64,000 nt of DNA from Trema orientale (lineage: Eukaryota; Streptophyta; Magnoliopsida; Rosales; Cannabaceae). The stretch spans positions 66,832 to 130,831 of the forward strand of contig JXTC01000349.1 of NCBI GenBank assembly GCA_002914845.1, in the 5' to 3' direction. Made by a program: the position numbers and the translations under genes. The notes below the pieces were generated by a model. It was not told the origin of the DNA. It made no database searches and worked only from the letters and a program-made list of their open reading frames with translations. Below, one piece after another: positions 62,589 through 64,000 of the stretch (position 1 is the first letter of the stretch; every line of letters begins with the position of its first letter).

Positions 62589-63256
62589 ATATATATATAT
62601 TTGAGAATTGCACTATACCTATTTTCTTTTTTTTTTTCATTTGAAAAAGAAAAAAAAATATCACCCTTTTTTGCTTGAATAACGGCCAAGACATAACCAT
62701 TTAATTATACGACTCTTTCTAATTAGTTACCTCCAAAAAAAAATTTACACGACTTTTATTTCGTTTTTTTTTTTTTTTGGGACTAAAAAATGCTCTTATT
62801 ACGTTACCTTAATTAATCTTTTTTATGCGTCATATATTTGAGTCCGGGTAACTTCAACGGTAAGCAATCAAAATGCAATCAATTCAAGAATTAATTATTA
62901 CTGATAAATGAAATATCCAATTAAATTTAACAGCTCCTAATTACTGAACCAATCACATATATACCAAATATAAATTCATATAGGTGTCTTATATAGTTGA
63001 ACACAATCATTATTCAATCATAAGGTCCACAAACGCATACATCAAAATATAAGCCCTCAACAATCATACACGTTAAACCTTAAAAAAAATAATATGATAG
63101 CCACATGCTTGTTCGGTTTAGGTTTGGTGATACAAAATATATTTTGAGGATATTTTTATTTTTTTTTTTAGAAGTTTGTACTTTTATTGAAGCCAAATTT
63201 GACTAGTTATTAATTTAATTCCCAGAACCTTAAAAAAAAAAAAAAAAAAAAAAAAN
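62589..63256. other. DNA downstream of dirigent gene 3
   Basis: AT-rich. On the minus strand an AATAAA in TTCAATAAAAGTACAAACTT near 63,185 could be the poly(A) signal of dirigent gene 3. A homopolymer of about 25 A and an N at 63,256 interrupt the link to the gene. Confidence 0.45.
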
Positions 63257-63760
63257 CGAGTAGGCATTAGGTTGATCCAAGAAATAGGTCTCAAAAGTGG
63301 CATATCCTCTAGCAAACCGGAATTTCCCAGTCCCCGAAACCACCGAAATCTCTCTCACTTGCTCGAATTGCCGGCTATTACCTTGCAACTCCAGGGTGCT
63401 GCCGTTGTACTCCTTACTCGCGAAAACTATGGACACAGACGCGTACGTGTTACGGCCCTGCAGTCCCGACGCCACGTATATGCCTTGCAACCGCCCGATC
63501 AGGGCAGAGTTTGGGTCGGGTGTTTCGGTTATCGGATCGTCGGTCACGTAAACCGTTCCGAATTGTGTGAACGTCCAGAGCTTCCCCGCTATCCCGGCGA
63601 TCGGTGTGAGGGTGGCGTTGGGGCCCGCAGCGATGTCTTGAAGGTATAAGGACATCCGGGTTTCAGTAAGTTCTTTTGCTTGGGCTAAAAATATTATAGC
63701 CAAAGCTAGGACCAGTACTAAGGATGAAGTGGAGAGTTTTGGAACTGAGTTTTGTGCCAT
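63257..63760 (-). CDS. Dirigent protein 3 of the cluster, 3' end missing at an assembly N
   Basis: 168 residues of a secreted dirigent protein are visible, starting MAQNSVPKLSTSS with a signal peptide to about residue 28. Blocks: FGTVYVTDDPITE (67-79), IGRLQGIYVASGL (88-100), YNGSTLELQG (118-127) and VVSGTGKFRFARGYA (140-154). The protein then reads FETYFLDQPNAYS and meets the N at 63,256, after which only poly-T follows on this strand. Its relatives continue about 12-15 residues with a (V/I)(I/L)R-N/T-ITVL strand. The loss is therefore most likely an assembly gap, not a real mutation. It is the closest relative of the gene at 53.8-54.4 kb. Confidence 0.87.
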
Positions 63761-63836
63761 TTTTCTGGATGGTGGCTAATAATTGAGAGTCGAGGGACTT
63801 TTGTGTTGTGGTAGTTCAACTGGGGCTAATGTTACT

Positions 63837-63844
63837 ATATTTAT
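63837..63844 (-). promoter_or_regulatory. TATA box of dirigent gene 3
   Basis: TATAAATA on the minus strand about 80 bp upstream of the start codon. Confidence 0.65.
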
Positions 63845-64000
63845 ACTATGGCCAGATGGAGATAGAGAGTGTTAAATATTAATCACGATAAACATACATG
63901 AATTTAAAAATTGTAGCAAAACAACGAAGGGGTGTTTTGTTGAATAGTCAAGCATTCATTTTTATTTTCCCCAATTAAAAGGTCAATGATCGATTTATTG

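Noticed and set aside
63272-63649. 125-codon plus-strand frame
   Set aside because: Antisense shadow of dirigent gene 3.

Overview
The window is nuclear DNA of a flowering plant, almost certainly a eudicot. The genes have GT-AG introns and plant-only families: a group IIb WRKY factor, a phytepsin with a plant-specific insert, an SLAC1/SLAH anion channel and dirigent proteins. The DNA between them is long, AT-rich and full of plant transposons. I could not identify the species. There is no sign of bacterial or organellar DNA, and I found no tRNA, rRNA or CRISPR.

Layout. 1-592 is the end of a WRKY6/31/42-like gene whose WRKY domain lies upstream of the window. About 0.6-15 kb holds no gene, only nested DNA transposons, a LINE-like 3' end and several tandem arrays. 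15.0-19.1 kb holds a complete vacuolar aspartic protease with 13 coding exons and an intron in its 5' UTR. 19.5-25.9 kb holds a Mutator-like MITE, an odd array of ACGACAAT-like words and anonymous AT-rich DNA. 26.2-27.5 kb is an intronless MAPKKK17/18-type kinase with two G-box/ABRE sites upstream. 28.9-32.8 kb is a cluster of transposons: two Mutator-like elements, a decayed LINE and an hAT MITE with a perfect 8-bp target duplication. 34.4-36.3 kb is a two-exon SLAH1/4-like anion channel on the minus strand. 38.8-48.2 kb is a decayed Ty3/gypsy chromovirus with both LTRs and a 5-bp target duplication. 48.8-63.8 kb is a cluster of three dirigent genes, all on the minus strand. A solo LTR lies between the first and second, and the 5' part of a second chromovirus lies between the second and third.

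The host genes do not form one pathway. The WRKY factor, ABA-type MAPKKK and dirigent proteins all belong to families used in stress and defence, but their proximity is probably chance. The dirigent genes are a true local family that retroelement insertions have spread apart.

The least ordinary signal is a group of non-autonomous Mutator-like elements. They start GGG(G)AAAATTA, end in AAACCC or AAATCCC, and have 9-bp target duplications. Their interiors are packed with short palindromic GGTAACC/ACTAGT or GGAAACC words, in some copies organised into 74-bp or 216-bp tandem arrays. Two of them lie end to end and share one target-site copy (8.7-13.9 kb). Four single N bases mark assembly joins; one has probably duplicated about 200 bp, and one has cut off the third dirigent gene.
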